From the NCBI RefSeq assembly GCF_000269805.1, contig NZ_JH711482.1:664933-728932 (forward strand): a stretch of DNA of 64,000 bases, written 5' to 3'. How positions within the stretch are numbered: position 1 is the stretch's first letter; every line of letters starts with the position of its first letter. Under the pieces are notes generated by a model, which did not search any database, was not told the origin of the DNA, and saw only the letters and a list, made by a program, of their open reading frames with translations. This document shows, one piece after another, positions 1 through 9,305 of the stretch. The translations under genes and the position numbers were made by a program. Source of the DNA: Actinomyces massiliensis 4401292 (GTDB taxonomy: Bacteria; Actinomycetota; Actinomycetes; Actinomycetales; Actinomycetaceae).

Positions 1-1674
1 GCGGACCTCCTCTGGGGTGGCCCGCATCATGATCGAGGTGATCATGGAGTTCACGAACGAGGACTTGCCCGAGCCGGTCTGACCGGCCACGAGCATGTGG
101 GGCGTCTTGGCGAGATTGGTGACCACATAGTCGCCCTCGACGTCCTTGCCCAGCCCCACGACCAGGGGGTGCGCCTGCTTCTTGGCGGCGCCCGAGCGCA
201 GGACGTCGCCGAGCTTGACCATCTCACGGTCGGAGTTGGGGATCTCCACGCCGATGGCGCTCTTGCCGGGGATCGGGGTCAGCAGGCGGATCTCGTCCGA
301 GCCCACCGCGTAGGCGATGTTCTTCTCCTGACCGGTCACCCGGGAGACATTGACGCCGCGCCCCAGGTGGACCTCGTAGCGAGTGACCTGAGGGCCGCGG
401 GTGTAGCCGGTGACCGTGGCGTCGACCTTGAATTCGGTGAAAACACCCTGAAGCTTCTCGACAATCGCGTCGTTGGCCTCGGTGCGCGTGGCGTGGCCCG
501 GTCCGGACTCCAGAAGGCTCTCACTGGGCAGGGAGTAGGTCGTGCCGTCGGGCAGCGCCATTGATGCCATCTCCGCCATGTCCGTCATCCCGAGCTCGTC
601 GGCGAGGTCGGGCTCGACCGACGGGGTCTCCTCGGTGACGGCATTGGGCTCGGCGGGGGGAACAGGGCGCGCTCCCTTGGACTTCCCCGCTGCGGAGCGC
701 CCCGGACGCACGGCCGGTGGCGAAACGGGCTCATCGCCCAGGGGCACGTCGACGGGCGGATCCGCGGCCCCCGACAGTCCCGACAGGACAGAGGTCGCCG
801 TCTCATCCCGGGCGTCGTCGGGGTCGTGCGGGGTAATCGGATCCGCCGAGTCCGCCGCACCGGTGGACGAAGACCTCGTGCGCTTACGGCGCCCGCTGCC
901 CCGGGGGCGCTTCTCGGTCTCCAGCGCGGAGCGGAAGGGCTCGTCGCCGTCGTAGGAGTCCAGAGTCCGGGTCTCGGTCTCATCCTCCTGCGCGCGCCTG
1001 CCGCCGGCACGGCGCACCGCCCCCAGGACGCGGGTGGCCAGGTTCTCTCCGCCTGTGGACGCATCGTCCTGCTGGTCGGCGGTACCGCGACGCTCCGCCA
1101 GCTGCTCTCGCAGCTCCGCAATGGTACGGCCGGAGATCACCAGAGCGGAGAAGGCGATGAGCAGGATGAACAGGATGACGGCGGCCACCGAGGAGAACAG
1201 CACCGCCAGCGGATATCCGACGGCCCAGCCGAGCATCCCACCGGCCTCCTCCAGCGGGGCGATGCCGAGCGACAGGGACAGGGCGGGGTTGCCGGAGGTC
1301 ACCTGGATGATGCCCGTCACTCCTGCGAGCGCACCGAGCGTACCGACGCTGATGCGCGCATGGACCGTTCCCAGACGGCGGACTCGCAGCATGGCGATGC
1401 CCAGCGCCCCCAGCAGAAGAGGAACAACGATCCCCAGGACGCCGACAGGACCGGCGGCCATATGGTGCAGCACGCCCCCGGCAACACCGGAGACGCCGAA
1501 CCACTCGCGCAGGCCGGTGACGACGGCCAGGGCGAGGACGACGAACGCCCACCCGGTACGGCGGTAGCGGCTTCCGGATGGAGACGGTTCGATCGGCTGC
1601 GTGGGCTGCCTCGAGGCGCGCCCGCGGGGGCCCCGACTACCGGGGCGAGCAGAGGATGTGGGAGAAGTGGCCAT
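1..1674 (-). CDS. ftsK: DNA translocase FtsK (3' part cut by window edge)
   Basis: Septum-anchored, ATP-driven DNA pump that clears and aligns chromosomes at division. The first 558 residues are visible. An N-terminal block of about four membrane helices (roughly residues 40-190) is followed by a long Ser/Pro/Glu-rich linker and then the start of the motor. The Walker A motif AGQTGSGKSS lies near residues 529-538, so most of the RecA-like motor and the gamma DNA-reading domain lie beyond base 1. The chosen start is the ATG at 1674. A TAGCGT hexamer lies 10 nt upstream and no clear Shine-Dalgarno is seen. It follows the RNase J and PfkB kinase genes on the same strand but has its own spacer. 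Confidence 0.95.
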   Translation of the reverse strand, partial: MATSPTSSARPGSRGPRGRASRQPTQPIEPSPSGSRYRRTGWAFVVLALAVVTGLREWFGVSGVAGGVLHHMAAGPVGVLGIVVPLLLGALGIAMLRVRRLGTVHARISVGTLGALAGVTGIIQVTSGNPALSLSLGIAPLEEAGGMLGWAVGYPLAVLFSSVAAVILFILLIAFSALVISGRTIAELREQLAERRGTADQQDDASTGGENLATRVLGAVRRAGGRRAQEDETETRTLDSYDGDEPFRSALETEKRPRGSGRRKRTRSSSTGAADSADPITPHDPDDARDETATSVLSGLSGAADPPVDVPLGDEPVSPPAVRPGRSAAGKSKGARPVPPAEPNAVTEETPSVEPDLADELGMTDMAEMASMALPDGTTYSLPSESLLESGPGHATRTEANDAIVEKLQGVFTEFKVDATVTGYTRGPQVTRYEVHLGRGVNVSRVTGQEKNIAYAVGSDEIRLLTPIPGKSAIGVEIPNSDREMVKLGDVLRSGAAKKQAHPLVVGLGKDVEGDYVVTNLAKTPHMLVAGQTGSGKSSFVNSMITSIMMRATPEEVR

Positions 1675-1734
1675 GGTGCTCGAAACGCTATCGAACCGAC
1701 GCGGCCCGAGGAGCATGCCACGCCGCTGAGATGA

Positions 1735-2718
1735 TCATGCGTGCGTCACTCCGGGAGAATCCGGGAGAATCTCGGCATCGGGGTCGGGCTGGAGAGCCAG
1801 CAGCGCATCGATCTCATCGCGCCGCGGCGAGCGGGCCGGGCCCAGACGGCTGACGGCCTCGGCCGCGGCGGCGTTGGCGCGGCGCGCAGCGGCGACGACG
1901 TCGAGCCCATCCATGAGGCCGGCGACCAGGACACCGGTGTGCGTATCGCCGGCACCCGTGGTGTCCAGGACGTCCCGGGCGAACCCCGGCACCTCGATCA
2001 TGTCGCCGTGGGCGGGCCACAGTATGCAGCCGTGCACCCCGGTGCGCCGCACGATGAGGGCATCGGGAGCGGCCTCACGCATCGCCGTCTGACTTCCGAG
2101 GCGCGCGGAGAGCTGCGTGATCTCAAGATGATTGCCCGTCAGCAGATTGGTGCGGCGCAGGAGCGGATCGATGATGGAGCCCGGGATCTCAGACTCGACG
2201 GGACCCAGGTCGGCCACCAGACTGACGCCGACGGGCAGCGCGAGAAGCCATTCGGCGAGCACGTTTCGGGACGTGCGATGAGCGAGGTCGTAACCGGTGG
2301 TGTAGACCCAGTCGCCCGGGATGAGCTCGAGACGATCGAGGTCCTCTCGCTGAGCCTCGGCCTCGACGCCCTCAGTGGTCACGAAGGTGCGTCGCCCGGA
2401 GGGCTCGATGAGAGTGGTGCAGGTGCCGATGTCGCCGACGAGCTCTTCAACGACGAGCTCGACTCCGTCGCTCATCATCGTCTCGCGCACCTGGGCGGAG
2501 TTCGGGCCGGTGCCCAGCGTGGCGGCAAGGGCGGCCGGGACCCCCTGGCGGGCGACAGCCGATACGACCGTGTAGCCCCCGCCAACGGTGGGGCCGGAGG
2601 AGGTGGCCGTGACGGCGCCGCCGGGCGCGGGCACGCGACCGACGTGGAGCGGAAGGTCGATCAGGACACTGCCGGTGGAGATGAAGCAAGGTGGGCGGCG
2701 CATGCTCGGTGGGCTCAT
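1735..2718 (-). CDS. PfkB/ribokinase-family carbohydrate kinase
   Basis: A 327-residue cytosolic sugar or nucleoside kinase. The PfkB signature 2 is clear at about residues 252-258 (DTTGAGD, whose Asp is the catalytic base), and a Gly-rich PTVGGGY stretch near the N-terminus matches the substrate-binding region. The substrate cannot be read from sequence. It starts 6 nt after the RNase J stop, so the two are probably cotranscribed and the kinase should depend on the RNase J promoter. There is no neighbouring sugar transporter or catabolic gene to suggest a substrate. Ribokinase, fructokinase or adenosine kinase-like activity are all possible. Confidence 0.85.
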   Translation of the reverse strand: MSPPSMRRPPCFISTGSVLIDLPLHVGRVPAPGGAVTATSSGPTVGGGYTVVSAVARQGVPAALAATLGTGPNSAQVRETMMSDGVELVVEELVGDIGTCTTLIEPSGRRTFVTTEGVEAEAQREDLDRLELIPGDWVYTTGYDLAHRTSRNVLAEWLLALPVGVSLVADLGPVESEIPGSIIDPLLRRTNLLTGNHLEITQLSARLGSQTAMREAAPDALIVRRTGVHGCILWPAHGDMIEVPGFARDVLDTTGAGDTHTGVLVAGLMDGLDVVAAARRANAAAAEAVSRLGPARSPRRDEIDALLALQPDPDAEILPDSPGVTHA

Positions 2719-2724
2719 ACCCTC

Positions 2725-4410
2725 TCAGGCCTCGATCACGACGGGCACGATCATGGGACGACGGCGCAGGCGGCGCCCGATCCACCGCCCCAGCGTGCGG
2801 CGCATGGTCTGCTGGAGGGAATGGGCATCGGCATTCCCCTTGTCGAGAGCCTCCTGCAGCGCGGTGGTGACATCGGGCAGGATCTCGTCGAAGACAGCGG
2901 TGTCCTCGGCCACGCCCCGCGCCTGGATGTCCGGGCCGGCGAGAATGGTGCCGGTCTTGGTCTCCACCACGGCATAGACGGCCACGAAGCCCTCCTCCGC
3001 CAGGATGCGACGATCCTTGAGCTCGGTCTCGTCGATCTCCCCGACGGAGGACCCATCGACGTAGACGTAGCCGCAGGGCACCGCTCCGGCGATGCGGGAG
3101 CGCCCGTCGAGTAGATCGACGACGACGCCGTCCTCGGCGAGCATGATGTTGCCTGGGGAGATACCGGTCTTGACGGCCAGCGCGCCGTTGGCCACGAGGT
3201 GGCGGACCTCCCCGTGGATCGGCATGACGTTGCGCGGTCCCACGATGTTGTAGACGTGCAGCAGCTCCTCACTGGACGCGTGGCCGGAGACGTGGACCTT
3301 GGCATTGCCCTGATGCACGACGCGCGCGCCGAGCCGCATGAGCTGGTTGATGACGCGATTGACGGAGTTCTCATTGCCCGGGATCAGGGAGGACGCGAAG
3401 ATCACGGTGTCGCCGGGCTCCAGCACGATGCTGCGGTGCTCGCCGTGAGCCATGCGCGACAGTGCCGCCATGGGCTCGCCCTGAGACCCGGTGGCCATCA
3501 GGACGCGCTCGTCCGGCGGCAGGGAGGAGACGTCCTTGGCGTCGATGAGCACGCCGTCGGGGACCCTGAGATAACCGCGCTCGGCCGCGATGCCCATATT
3601 GCGCACCATCGAACGGCCCACCAGGGCCACACGGCGCCCGTGGAGCGCCGCGGCGTCGAGAACCTGCTGGACGCGGTGGACGTGACTGGAGAAGGAGGCC
3701 ACGATGATCTGCTGATCCGACTCGGCGAAGACGTTGTCGAGCACCGGGCCGATCTGGTTCTCATGGCCGATCATGCCGGGCACCTCGGCGTTGGTGGAGT
3801 CCACGCAGAACAGGTCCACGCCCTCATCGCCGAACCGCGCGAAGGACCGCAGATCGGTGATGCGCCCGTCGATGGGCAGGGAGTCGATCTTGAAATCGCC
3901 GGTGATCAGCACATTGCCGGCGTCGGTTCGGATCATGGCCGCCATCGCATCGGGGATGGAGTGGTTGACGGCGACGAATTCGAGGTCGAAGGGTCCGTAG
4001 GACACCGCCTCGTGCTCCTCGACCACGCGCAGCACCGGGCGGATGCGGTGCTCCTTGAGCTTGGCCTCCACGAAGGCGAGAGTCAGCTCGGAGCCGACCA
4101 GTGGGATGTCATTGCGCAGACGCAGCAGATAGGGAACACCACCGATGTGGTCCTCATGACCGTGCGTGAGGACCAGGGCGACGACATCGTCGAGGCGGTC
4201 CTCAATGTAGCTGAAGTCGGGCAGAATGAGGTCGACCCCCGGCTGGTCCTCTTCTGGGAACAGGACACCGCAGTCGACAATGAGCAGCTGGCCGTCGATC
4301 TCGAAGACGGTCATGTTGCGGCCGACCTCGCCGAGGCCCCCCAGGGGCACGATGCGCATCGCGCCATCGGGAATCGGACCGGGAGCCTTGAGCGTCGGGA
4401 AGTTCGTCAC
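2725..4410 (-). CDS. rnj: Ribonuclease J
   Basis: Metallo-beta-lactamase/beta-CASP nuclease with 5'-3' exonuclease and endonuclease activity in mRNA decay and rRNA maturation. The zinc motif HGHEDH is at residues 83-88 and the N-terminal PLGGLGEVGRNM block is typical of the family; 561 residues is the usual length. A longer frame opens upstream at 4494, but the GTG at 4410 is preferred: it places the conserved core after about 19 residues, and a TAGACT hexamer ends exactly 7 nt before it, as in a leaderless transcript. In many actinobacteria a dapA gene sits just upstream; here the upstream neighbours are tRNA genes. Confidence 0.95.
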   Translation of the reverse strand: MTNFPTLKAPGPIPDGAMRIVPLGGLGEVGRNMTVFEIDGQLLIVDCGVLFPEEDQPGVDLILPDFSYIEDRLDDVVALVLTHGHEDHIGGVPYLLRLRNDIPLVGSELTLAFVEAKLKEHRIRPVLRVVEEHEAVSYGPFDLEFVAVNHSIPDAMAAMIRTDAGNVLITGDFKIDSLPIDGRITDLRSFARFGDEGVDLFCVDSTNAEVPGMIGHENQIGPVLDNVFAESDQQIIVASFSSHVHRVQQVLDAAALHGRRVALVGRSMVRNMGIAAERGYLRVPDGVLIDAKDVSSLPPDERVLMATGSQGEPMAALSRMAHGEHRSIVLEPGDTVIFASSLIPGNENSVNRVINQLMRLGARVVHQGNAKVHVSGHASSEELLHVYNIVGPRNVMPIHGEVRHLVANGALAVKTGISPGNIMLAEDGVVVDLLDGRSRIAGAVPCGYVYVDGSSVGEIDETELKDRRILAEEGFVAVYAVVETKTGTILAGPDIQARGVAEDTAVFDEILPDVTTALQEALDKGNADAHSLQQTMRRTLGRWIGRRLRRRPMIVPVVIEA

Positions 4411-4417
4411 GCCACGC

Positions 4418-4423
4418 AGTCTA
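4418..4423 (-). promoter_or_regulatory. Putative leaderless -10 element of rnj
   Basis: TAGACT on the minus strand, 7 nt before the GTG start, with no Shine-Dalgarno. It supports the shorter RNase J start. Confidence 0.55.
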
Positions 4424-4556
4424 GATGAGTGGGACCCGGGGCAAGTACGCCACTCAGAACGATCGGGAGCAATCGGGATACAACAAGCGCCCACGACCTC
4501 CTGCAGCCCGCCCGCGACTACCCGCTCGCCTCATTCTCCCCATGGATCACAGACGA

Positions 4557-4584
4557 ATGCCCGACCGCGAAAGCGATCGGGCAT
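4557..4584 (-). terminator. Hairpin downstream of the tRNA-Gln/Glu/Glu cluster
   Basis: Arms ATGCCCGACCGC and GCGATCGGGCAT pair over 12 positions (one G-U) around a GAAA tetraloop, about 85 nt past the last tRNA-Glu. There is no strong U tract on either strand, so termination is probable rather than certain. Confidence 0.5.
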
Positions 4585-4668
4585 AACATAATCGGTCGAT
4601 GTGCCGATGGGCCGCGGTGGCGACATGAATGAAAATGGCGAAAGCAATGAATAATTACCCGCTATTCG

Positions 4669-4741
4669 TACCCCGTACCGGATTTGAACCGGTGCTGCCG
4701 CCGTGAGAGGGCGGTGTCCTGGGCCGCTAGACGAACGGGGC
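4669..4741 (-). tRNA. tRNA-Glu (CTC), copy 2 of the cluster
   Basis: 73 nt cloverleaf. The acceptor pairs GCCCCGT with ACGGGGT, the anticodon loop is CTCTCAC (anticodon CTC), and the T-stem is ACCGG/CCGGT. CCA is not encoded. The sequence is identical to the copy at 4803-4875. Confidence 0.95.
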
Positions 4742-4802
4742 CCTGGCTCAGAAAACACATGGAGGATTATGAGGATACAGTCTCCTGTGCTCTCCTGGCT
4801 CG

Positions 4803-4875
4803 TACCCCGTACCGGATTTGAACCGGTGCTGCCGCCGTGAGAGGGCGGTGTCCTGGGCCGCTAGACGAACGGGGC
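4803..4875 (-). tRNA. tRNA-Glu (CTC), copy 1 of the cluster
   Basis: 73 nt, same sequence as the copy at 4669-4741, 61 nt upstream of it. It lies between tRNA-Gln and the second tRNA-Glu, in what looks like one transcript from the promoter near 5100. Confidence 0.95.
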
Positions 4876-4971
4876 CTGATATATGTACTTGTTTGAGGAG
4901 GATGCTGAGAATAATTCAGCAAGCCGATGCCGCTCCGACAATAAACACGGACCGAGTCTTCGAAACCTCCG

Positions 4972-5043
4972 CTGGGGTACCAGGACTCGAACCTAGAATG
5001 GATGAACCAGAATCACCTGTGTTGCCAATTACACCATACCCCA
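4972..5043 (-). tRNA. tRNA-Gln (CTG)
   Basis: 72 nt. The acceptor pairs TGGGGTA with TACCCCA, the anticodon loop TTCTGGT gives anticodon CTG, and the discriminator is G. First gene of the Gln-Glu-Glu cluster beside gltX. Confidence 0.94.
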
Positions 5044-5089
5044 GTGCTTGCTCACCTCGGGACGCGAACCTCCCTCAGCAGCGGGAGAT

Positions 5090-5118
5090 AATTTACACGC
5101 AGACCCTGTCGCCGACAA
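5090..5118 (-). promoter_or_regulatory. Probable promoter of the tRNA-Gln/Glu cluster
   Basis: Minus-strand TTGTCG, 17 nt spacer, TAAATT. This predicts transcription from about 5083, some 40 nt before tRNA-Gln. Both hexamers match four of six sigma-70-type consensus positions. Confidence 0.55.
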
Positions 5119-5196
5119 ACCCGAGCTACGTGAGTGCAACCACACCGACTGCACGCCGTCTGCCGGCCGCCACCGGCCGCGGATCGCCGTTGCAGT

Positions 5197-5223
5197 TCCA
5201 TCGGGTCCATCGGGTCCATCGGG
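5197..5223. repeat. 9-bp tandem repeat, three units, in the spacer before the lipoprotein gene
   Basis: TCCATCGGG repeated three times without error. It lies in the 388-nt gap (5044-5431) between tRNA-Gln and the lipoprotein gene. Besides this array and the tRNA promoter, I see nothing else in that gap. Confidence 0.85.
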
Positions 5224-5431
5224 CCCCGCACCAAGAAGACCGCCGGGATCCAGTAGGGGCCGGCAGAGGCCTGACGCACGCGCTCCGAGACCGTAGACTG
5301 TGCTTAGACGCTGCCAGTGCCCGCCATCGTCCACCCCCGTCATCATCCTGACAGCGCCCTTCACAACCCTTCGCCACCCTTCAATCTTTCTCAGCGTCCT
5401 TGTCCGCACCTTCGTCACCTCAGAGGCCCAG

Positions 5432-6205
5432 ATGATCCCCACTTCTCCTTCTCGCACCCGGAAACGCGCCGCACGAGCTCTCAGCGCCTTCCTGTGCCTG
5501 ACCACCTTCGCGCTGGGCTCCTGCTCCATCTTCTCCAAGACCAACACGGAGGCAACGGAAGACAACTCCCCGAGGCCCACGGCGGAGGCCCCCACCATCG
5601 ACCCGATTAACAGCCCCACACCGGAGGCCGGACATGGCCACCGCACGGCGGAGGCCCCCACCATCGACCCGTCCGCCTCACCGACCCCATGGACGGCCCC
5701 GTCGTTGAAGTTCTACAACGAGGACACCTCGGTGTGGTACCAGGACGACTCGATAGCCAATCCCGACGCCGTCACCGACCAGGGCAACATTGAGGGCTTC
5801 CGCACCCACGACGGCAATTGCCAGGGCATTGAGAAGCGCGACATCTCCGAGAAAATCCACGACAACCCCCTGTCGGATGATGAGATGAGCTCGTTCCTTG
5901 TAGATGTCAAGGACAGCAATATCAGCGACGTCTCCGAGACGAGCCGCGAGACCGTGGACCGAGTACGCGATGACGGTGGCACCATGGACGGCTATTCGAT
6001 CGGCTGGACGGGAACCCTCACGTCCGAGAGCGGAGAGTCGCAGGAGGTTGAGGGTTATAAGTTCGCGCGCGCCGTCGGTGACGCCGGGCTCAACTTCTCG
6101 GCCATGGTCTTGTGCCACAGGGGATCGAGCATCACGAACGACCAGTGGCAGACCATTCTGGGCGGCATTCGCATCGAGGGCCTGACCGCGGGCAAGATGA
6201 AGTGA
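5432..6205 (+). CDS. Putative secreted lipoprotein, function unknown
   Basis: 257 residues. A positively charged N-terminus and hydrophobic stretch end in the lipobox LGSC with Cys31 as lipidation site, so the protein should be anchored outside the membrane. The start at 5432 has an AGAGG box about 8 nt upstream; the frame stays open further upstream, but that extension does not look like protein. After the Cys comes a Pro/Thr/Glu-rich linker containing the peptide TAEAPTIDP twice, then a soluble domain of about 165 residues with two Cys that could form a disulfide. I do not recognise the domain. It is convergent with gltX. Confidence 0.75.
   Translation: MIPTSPSRTRKRAARALSAFLCLTTFALGSCSIFSKTNTEATEDNSPRPTAEAPTIDPINSPTPEAGHGHRTAEAPTIDPSASPTPWTAPSLKFYNEDTSVWYQDDSIANPDAVTDQGNIEGFRTHDGNCQGIEKRDISEKIHDNPLSDDEMSSFLVDVKDSNISDVSETSRETVDRVRDDGGTMDGYSIGWTGTLTSESGESQEVEGYKFARAVGDAGLNFSAMVLCHRGSSITNDQWQTILGGIRIEGLTAGKMK
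5578..5671 (+). repeat. 28-bp direct repeat in the lipoprotein linker
   Basis: Two perfect 28-bp copies, 5578-5605 and 5644-5671, both encoding the frame of TAEAPTIDP. The copies start 66 bp apart, a multiple of three, so gain or loss of a unit would lengthen or shorten the linker in frame. Confidence 0.85.
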
Positions 6206-6265
6206 TCCCAGCTCTCAAAGCTCCGCAGCTCCCCCGCAGTTACCGGGAATGACCGCGGGGAGACG

Positions 6266-6299
6266 ACGGGGCCGGCCAGGACATCCTGGCCGGCCCCGT
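6266..6299. terminator. Bidirectional terminator between the lipoprotein gene and gltX
   Basis: A perfect 16-bp stem (ACGGGGCCGGCCAGGA and its complement) around a 2-nt spacer (CA), between two convergent genes. Confidence 0.75.
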
Positions 6300-6333
6300 T
6301 CTCGGTTCTCGGCCTTCTCGGTTCTCGTTCGCC

Positions 6334-7932
6334 TCAGCCCAGCCGACTCCGCAGCTCGCGCAGCCTCGCCAGTGACGAGCCGGAGCCGAGGATCTCCATG
6401 GACTCGAACAGGGGCGGCGAGACCTGGCGGCCGGTCACGGCCACGCGCAGCGGACCGAAAGCCAGACGGGGCTTGATGCCCTCCCCACCGGGCATTCCCC
6501 GGCCTTCGACGATGGCCGCCCGCAGAGCGTCCTCCAGCCCGGCCGCCGTCCACTGCTCCTCGGTGAGCCCCTCGAGAGCCCGGATGCCGGCGTCCAGCAC
6601 GTCCGCCGCAGAGTCCTTGAGCCTGCCCCGGGCCCTGTCGTCGACGACGAGCTCGGAGTCGGACACGAACAGGAAGCCGAGCATGTCCCGGCACTCGCGC
6701 AGCATCTGGATCCGGGTCTGGATCAGGGGCGCGGCGGCGTCCAGAATCTCCTGCTCGCGCGCGGTGAGCTCATCGAAAGTCGCCCCCGAGACCAGGGGCG
6801 CCTGGGGCACCTGGCCGGTGGGGTCGGGGTAAACGTCGGCGAGGTAGGGCACCAGGCGGTCGCGGAAGTCCTTCTCATCCAGGGCCCGAACCTGCTCGGC
6901 GTTGATGGCCTCGCACTTCTTGGGGTCGAAGCGGGCCGGATTGGGGTTGACGTCGGCGACGTCGAAGGCCGCAATCATCTCCGCGGCGGAGAAGACGTCC
7001 CGGTCAGCGCTCAGGGACCACCCCAGCAGTGCCAGGTAATTGAGGAGACCCTCGGGGATCATGCCGCGGTAGCGGTGGATGAGGAGGTTGGACTCGGGAT
7101 CGCGCTTGGACAGCTTCCGGTTGCCCTCCCCCATGACATAGGGAAGGTGGCCGAACTCGGGCACGACCTGCGCGCGGCCAATGGCGACCAGGGCGCGGTA
7201 CAGGACGATCTGGCGAGGGGTGGAGGAGAGCAGGTCCTCTCCGCGCAGTACATGGGTGATGCCCATGGCGGCATCGTCGACCGGGTTGACCAGGGTGTAA
7301 AGAGGCTGCCCGCCGGCGCGCACGACGACGTAGTCGGGGACCGAGCCCGCCTTGAAGGTGATGGGCCCGCGCACCAGGTCGTCGAAGGTGATGTCCTCGT
7401 CCGGCATCCGCATGCGCAGGACGGGGCGGCGGCCCTCGGCCCGGAAGGCTTCCTTCTGCTCCTCGGTGAGATGGCGGTCGTAGCCGTCGTAGCCGAGCTG
7501 GGGAGGCTCCCCCTTGGCCCGGTGACGCGCCTCGATCTCCTCGGGCGTGGAGAAGGACTCGTACAGATAGCCGGCCTCCAGCAGCTCGGAGGCGACCTGC
7601 TTGTACAGGTCCATGCGCTGGGACTGGCGGTAGGGCCCATGGGGGCCGCCCTTGCCGACGCCCTCGTCCCAGTCCAGTCCGAGCCAGGTCAGGGAGTCGA
7701 TGATGGCCGCGAAGGACTCCTCGGAGTCCCGGGCGGCGTCGGTGTCCTCAATGCGGAAGACGAAGGTGCCGCCGGTGTGACGGGCATAGGCCCAGTTGAA
7801 CAGGCACGTGCGAACCATGCCCACATGCGGAGCCCCCGTGGGCGAGGGGCAGAAGCGAACGCGGATCGGGCTGGATCCGGGTGGGGCAGCCGCCGCGGCT
7901 GCGACGGATGAAGAGGAGTCGTTCTCAGTCAT
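6334..7932 (-). CDS. gltX: Glutamate--tRNA ligase
   Basis: Class I aminoacyl-tRNA synthetase charging tRNA-Glu. The HIGH-type motif is at about residues 28-39 ([12 protein letters not shown]) and the KMSKS-type loop reads KLSKR roughly half-way along; 532 residues is somewhat long because of a low-complexity Ser/Ala N-terminal tail of about 20 residues. The gene sits next to a tRNA-Gln/Glu/Glu cluster. No GatCAB or glutaminyl-tRNA synthetase gene is present here, so whether it also charges tRNA-Gln cannot be told. A TAGGCT hexamer lies 9 nt before the ATG. Confidence 0.97.
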   Translation of the reverse strand: MTENDSSSSVAAAAAAPPGSSPIRVRFCPSPTGAPHVGMVRTCLFNWAYARHTGGTFVFRIEDTDAARDSEESFAAIIDSLTWLGLDWDEGVGKGGPHGPYRQSQRMDLYKQVASELLEAGYLYESFSTPEEIEARHRAKGEPPQLGYDGYDRHLTEEQKEAFRAEGRRPVLRMRMPDEDITFDDLVRGPITFKAGSVPDYVVVRAGGQPLYTLVNPVDDAAMGITHVLRGEDLLSSTPRQIVLYRALVAIGRAQVVPEFGHLPYVMGEGNRKLSKRDPESNLLIHRYRGMIPEGLLNYLALLGWSLSADRDVFSAAEMIAAFDVADVNPNPARFDPKKCEAINAEQVRALDEKDFRDRLVPYLADVYPDPTGQVPQAPLVSGATFDELTAREQEILDAAAPLIQTRIQMLRECRDMLGFLFVSDSELVVDDRARGRLKDSAADVLDAGIRALEGLTEEQWTAAGLEDALRAAIVEGRGMPGGEGIKPRLAFGPLRVAVTGRQVSPPLFESMEILGSGSSLARLRELRSRLG

Positions 7933-8033
7933 AATGGCGCAAGCCTAGCGCCAGCGGCCCCTCCCCCGACGGCGCGGCTCCCGGCGCCGAGCACCGGTCG
8001 TCGAACGGCTTCCTCCGGGTGGACGCGGCTCCT

Positions 8034-8039
8034 TAGGGT
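8034..8039 (+). promoter_or_regulatory. Putative leaderless -10 element of the MalY-type gene
   Basis: TAGGGT, 6 nt before the ATG at 8046. No Shine-Dalgarno is present. Confidence 0.5.
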
Positions 8040-8045
8040 GACGCC

Positions 8046-9299
8046 ATGACAGAGACCTCCCCTGCTACCGCCTCCACCGCCCACCACAACGATTCTGCGC
8101 TGCCCTTCGACGCGCTGACGCCGGAGATCATGCGCAGCCGGAACTCGTTGAAGTGGAGTCGATACGACGGCGATGTCATCGGCGCCTGGGTGGCCGAGAT
8201 GGACCTGGGCACCGCGCCGGCCGTCACGGCAGTCCTGCGTCGCGCCGTTGAGAACGGCTGCCTGGGGTACATGCCGACGGGAGCGGATCGGGCCGCCCGC
8301 GAAGCAGTCGCCTCATTCCACGCGCAGACCTTCGGTTGGAAGGTTCCGGTTGGGGATGTGAGCCTGCTGCCCAATGTCCTATCCGCACTGGAGGCGGTCA
8401 TCGAGCACCACACCGAGCCGGGCTCCGCGGTGATCGTGCCCACACCCGCCTACATGCCATTCCTGTCGATACCGGGCAGGCACGGCCGCGAGTGCATCCA
8501 GGTCCCGGCGCTCCATGGGAGCGGCACCAGCGGACGCCCCGACTGGACGCTCGATCTGGACCGCATCGAAGCGGCCATGGCAGCAGGCGGGGGCCTGCTG
8601 GTGCTCTGCAATCCCTGGAATCCGGTCGGCCGGGTTCTGGAGCCGGCCGAGCTCGACGACGTGGCGTCGTTGTCGTCGCGCTACCGGGTGCCGGTCTTCG
8701 CCGACGAGATCCACTCCTCCCTCGTCCTTGACCCCGAGGCGGTGCACACATGCTACGGCTCACGGTCCGCCGCCGAGGACGATCTGACATTCACGGCGAC
8801 CGCCGTATCCAAGGGCTGGAACATCCCCGGACTCATGTGCGCCCAACTCATCGCATCAGGCGGCGCCAGGGCCTCCTGGGAGGCATCCGCCCCCAGTGCG
8901 CACCTGGCGGATGAGGCGGCGCCCCTGGGAGCGCAAGCGGTCACCGCCGCGCTCTCACCCGAGGGGCTGGAGTGGAACCGGAACGTCCGCGACTACATCC
9001 GCGGCAATGTCGAGCTCGTCGCCGAGGCACTGGCAGACATTGAGGAGGTGCGACTGACCGAGCCCGCGGGCACCTACCTGGCGTGGCTGGACTGCTCCGG
9101 CCTGTCCGGCTTGGAACGGGCCGAGGGGATGGCCCCCGCCCGGTTCTTCCGCCGAGAACCGGGGGTGGCGATGAACCCGGGAGCGGCCTTCGGACAGGGG
9201 TATGAGCGCTTCTGCCGCCTCAACCTGGCCACGAGCCGGGGCATCGCCTCCCAGATCGCCCAGCGCCTGGTCGGAGCGATTCGCGGAGGGCGGGGCTGA
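8046..9299 (+). CDS. MalY/PatB-family PLP-dependent C-S lyase (cystathionine beta-lyase type)
   Basis: 417-residue fold-type I PLP enzyme. The N-terminal PEIMRSRNSLKW and WVAEMDLGTAP blocks are typical of MalY/PatB. NPWNPVGR and the PLP-binding lysine in AVSKGWNIPG (about residue 257) complete the active site. Members cleave cystathionine or cysteine conjugates to pyruvate, ammonia and a thiol; some are aminotransferases. It reads away from gltX and is convergent with the FAH-family gene. With mmuM/mmuP 13 kb away it would fit sulfur amino acid metabolism, but that link is only suggestive. Confidence 0.88.
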   Translation: MTETSPATASTAHHNDSALPFDALTPEIMRSRNSLKWSRYDGDVIGAWVAEMDLGTAPAVTAVLRRAVENGCLGYMPTGADRAAREAVASFHAQTFGWKVPVGDVSLLPNVLSALEAVIEHHTEPGSAVIVPTPAYMPFLSIPGRHGRECIQVPALHGSGTSGRPDWTLDLDRIEAAMAAGGGLLVLCNPWNPVGRVLEPAELDDVASLSSRYRVPVFADEIHSSLVLDPEAVHTCYGSRSAAEDDLTFTATAVSKGWNIPGLMCAQLIASGGARASWEASAPSAHLADEAAPLGAQAVTAALSPEGLEWNRNVRDYIRGNVELVAEALADIEEVRLTEPAGTYLAWLDCSGLSGLERAEGMAPARFFRREPGVAMNPGAAFGQGYERFCRLNLATSRGIASQIAQRLVGAIRGGRG

Positions 9300-9305
9300 A
9301 GCGAC

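Noticed and set aside
1741-4428. Long plus-strand frames (1741-3114 and 3199-4428) opposite the PfkB kinase and rnj
   Set aside because: Shadows of real minus-strand genes with clear catalytic motifs; no domain or ribosome site supports them.
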